From the NCBI GenBank assembly GCA_914767715.1, contig OU612066.1:21674283-21738282 (forward strand): a stretch of 64,000 nucleotides of DNA, written 5' to 3'. Shown one piece after another: positions 62,424 to 64,000 of this stretch (the stretch's first letter is position 1; each line of letters begins with the position of its first letter). The position numbers and the translations under genes are program-made. The notes beneath the pieces are model-generated. The model saw nothing but the letters and a program-made list of their open reading frames with translations. It searched no databases and was not told the origin of the DNA. This DNA comes from Membranipora membranacea (Eukaryota > Bryozoa > Gymnolaemata > Cheilostomatida > Membraniporidae).

Positions 62424-64000
62424 CTATGAGATAATCCTGTGGAGAGCATTCCTCATAAAAGTCTGTACATTCTTAAAACATTTGGTAACTCGTCTCTTTA
62501 TACCATGCTGAACTCCGCGCGTAGCCGATATCTTGGTAGTAGCCTGAGAGCGCTTCGCACAGAGTCGTAATTTATCACTACATGTATCACACGGTATTTG
62601 AGATATTTCATGCTGCACACATGTAGCTTGTTCAGGTTTTATTTCCTCATCAGCTTCACAAATCTTCTCTACTGAATCTGAAATCAAGTAATGCATTTAT
62701 TGTCAAAGTTTGCCCTCCATCACTACTATACTCCATCAAGAGTTAGCCAGGGGAAGGCAATTTCTAATTTGTTCATGATCTGTAATGCTCACCCTTGTAA
62801 CATCTATATTTGTGAATCAATCCTTGACCAATTATAGTATGTTAGTTTATTGGTTTCATTACCGCCGCTTCGAAGTTTGAAAATAAAATGATCACTGGAT
62901 TGAGTCTGTCAGTGTTCACGATTAAGCTTCGCAAATGGACACATATTTTTGTTAGCTTTCTTCCTTGTGACAGAATTTACAAGATCTCATCAAATGTGTT
63001 AAAGTTTCTGGCTCACCCTGAGGAACTGTAAGGGAATTATTCTGTTGCTCCTGTTTTTCACTCTCCGACCCATCTTCAGAATATACAATTTCGGCCCTGT
63101 AAAATTGAAATAAACTAGTTGAACATCACTGTCTTCATTTGTTGTGTTGGGGGGGGGACAGCTCATAATACAGAAGTTTTCCCCTCTTCTGATTTTCAAT
63201 GTGAATATTGTTCACAGGCATCAGTAATCAGAAGGTGGCTTCATAGTCATGATGATGAAAAGGAGGATAAATGGTATCACTGTTTACTACAGATCATTTT
63301 TGTGGTCAGCTCTACAGATCTGAAATGAATATTAAATAGGGGAACAAAATTAATCATAGCCTGGATTCTCCAATGGGATAAGGCAAGCATAACAATATTA
63401 TGAGTGTTGTCCATCAAAGTGCATTGTGGAATGGTTTTTCAATATCTCTCGGTTTGAAAGTGATTAGCACATTGACAAGATATGTGCGGATTATTTTTGC
63501 AAAATATTCATTGAAACTCACACAAAATGGTCATTTGAGATGGTCAGATAGAATAGTGTCGAGAGTGATGTCTCTAGTTTGTCCAGCTGCGTCAGTTCAT
63601 TGGTGAACACCAGGAGACTTAGATTTAGAGGAGTTTCCAATTCCTCCTCAGGATAACCAAAGCTGTCTTCATACAGAGATGACCTATTCGTCAAATCATT
63701 CTCGAAGCTCAGCCAAAGGGATGTTTCGAATACCCAAGGACTAGAAATTATCACAAAAATAACCAAGTTATATACAGTGGTCAAGAGCAGACAATTAGTA
63801 TGTTATCGCGATCGCCAAATCTGTTGTCGATTGTTGTCAGTTTTGGGACATTACTTCCAGACATGGTTTTTTGCTGTTTTGATATATTTGATTGAGTTCA
63901 TGTTTGGAGAGATATGCGTATCAGAGACAGCCCAAATTATATCACTGTTTGGACGCTAGGTCAGCTCACATCATACTATCAACAATAGCTTTATATAAAG
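62424..64000 (-). CDS. C3: gene C paralogue, 3' part, cut by window edge
   Basis: Minus-strand exons: one beginning about 63,741 (PWVFETSLWLSFENDLTNRS), then 63017-63096 (acidic; starts Ala-Glu-Ile after a split codon) and 62424-62677 (last exon). The last exon keeps the basic tail (HGIKRRVTKCFKNVQTFMRN). Unlike C1 it has Ser (TCA) where C1 has TGA, so it may be functional. The 3' end of the 63.5-63.74 kb exon is unclear: the frame runs into a stop unless a donor GTGTGA after CATTTT (about 63,520) is used. Upstream exons lie outside the window. Confidence 0.5.

Larger units (their letters stand above)
48790..64000. repeat. Right arm of ~15-kb segmental duplication
   Basis: Counterpart of 1-15,060, containing the C2 5' end, TRIM3, the D3 remnant and C3. 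Its far end lies beyond the window. Relative to the left arm it lacks the 246-bp MITE, the second D unit and the 630-bp insertion, and has its own extra material at about 57,900-59,750. Confidence 0.9.

Noticed and set aside
1-64000. CRISPR arrays, bacterial operons, prophage
   Set aside because: No regularly spaced repeats and no prokaryotic gene organisation; introns are everywhere.

Overview
This is eukaryotic, animal-type DNA: AT-rich, with genes split into short exons by GT-AG introns, tRNA-derived SINEs, many MITE-like palindromic elements and microsatellites. A RING/B-box/coiled-coil/beta-propeller (TRIM-like) family and a peroxisomal acyl-CoA oxidase are recognisable. A marine invertebrate such as a sponge or cnidarian is my guess; the sequence does not fix the taxon.

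The main architecture is a repeated triad in the order TRIM (+), gene D (+), gene C (-). Genes C and D are lineage-specific families I do not recognise. Three triads can be traced. Triad 1 is TRIM1 (2.8-8.7 kb, intact, 624 codons predicted), a decayed and locally duplicated D1 (9.0-12.3 kb) and C1 (13.25-16.9 kb, with nonsense changes). Triad 2 is TRIM2 (30-35.2 kb, pseudogene), D2 (40.2-44.2 kb) and C2 (46.0-49.1 kb). Triad 3 is TRIM3 (51.6-57.9 kb, intact, 623 codons), a decayed D3 (60.0-61.4 kb) and C3 (62.4 kb to the window edge). Triads 1 and 3 are arms of one young segmental duplication of about 15 kb (roughly 1-15,000 against 48,790-64,000). C and TRIM are divergent, with the 5' end of C about 2.6 kb from the TRIM first exon. 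D and C converge.

Between triads 1 and 2 lies an AT-dinucleotide minisatellite (17.7-18.1 kb) and then an acyl-CoA oxidase gene (20.7-28.3 kb). Its exons are all recognisable, but it is broken by two nonsense codons, a transposable element inserted in an exon, a duplicated exon, reading-frame slips and a (GA)n run inside the conserved C-terminal Cys-Arg / Gly-Gly-x-Gly-Tyr region. The stretch 35.2-40.2 kb is a repeat-rich interval with hairpins, a 100-bp-arm inverted repeat and two tRNA-derived SINEs.

The most interesting signal is the contrast between domains of the two intact TRIM copies. The RING exon differs by 13 synonymous and 1 replacement codon, while the propeller exon differs by about 41 replacement and 18 synonymous codons, many of them multi-hit. 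That suggests a conserved effector (ubiquitin ligase) joined to a rapidly diversifying recognition surface, in a tandemly expanding locus with two unknown companion genes. An innate-immune or self-recognition role is inference only.
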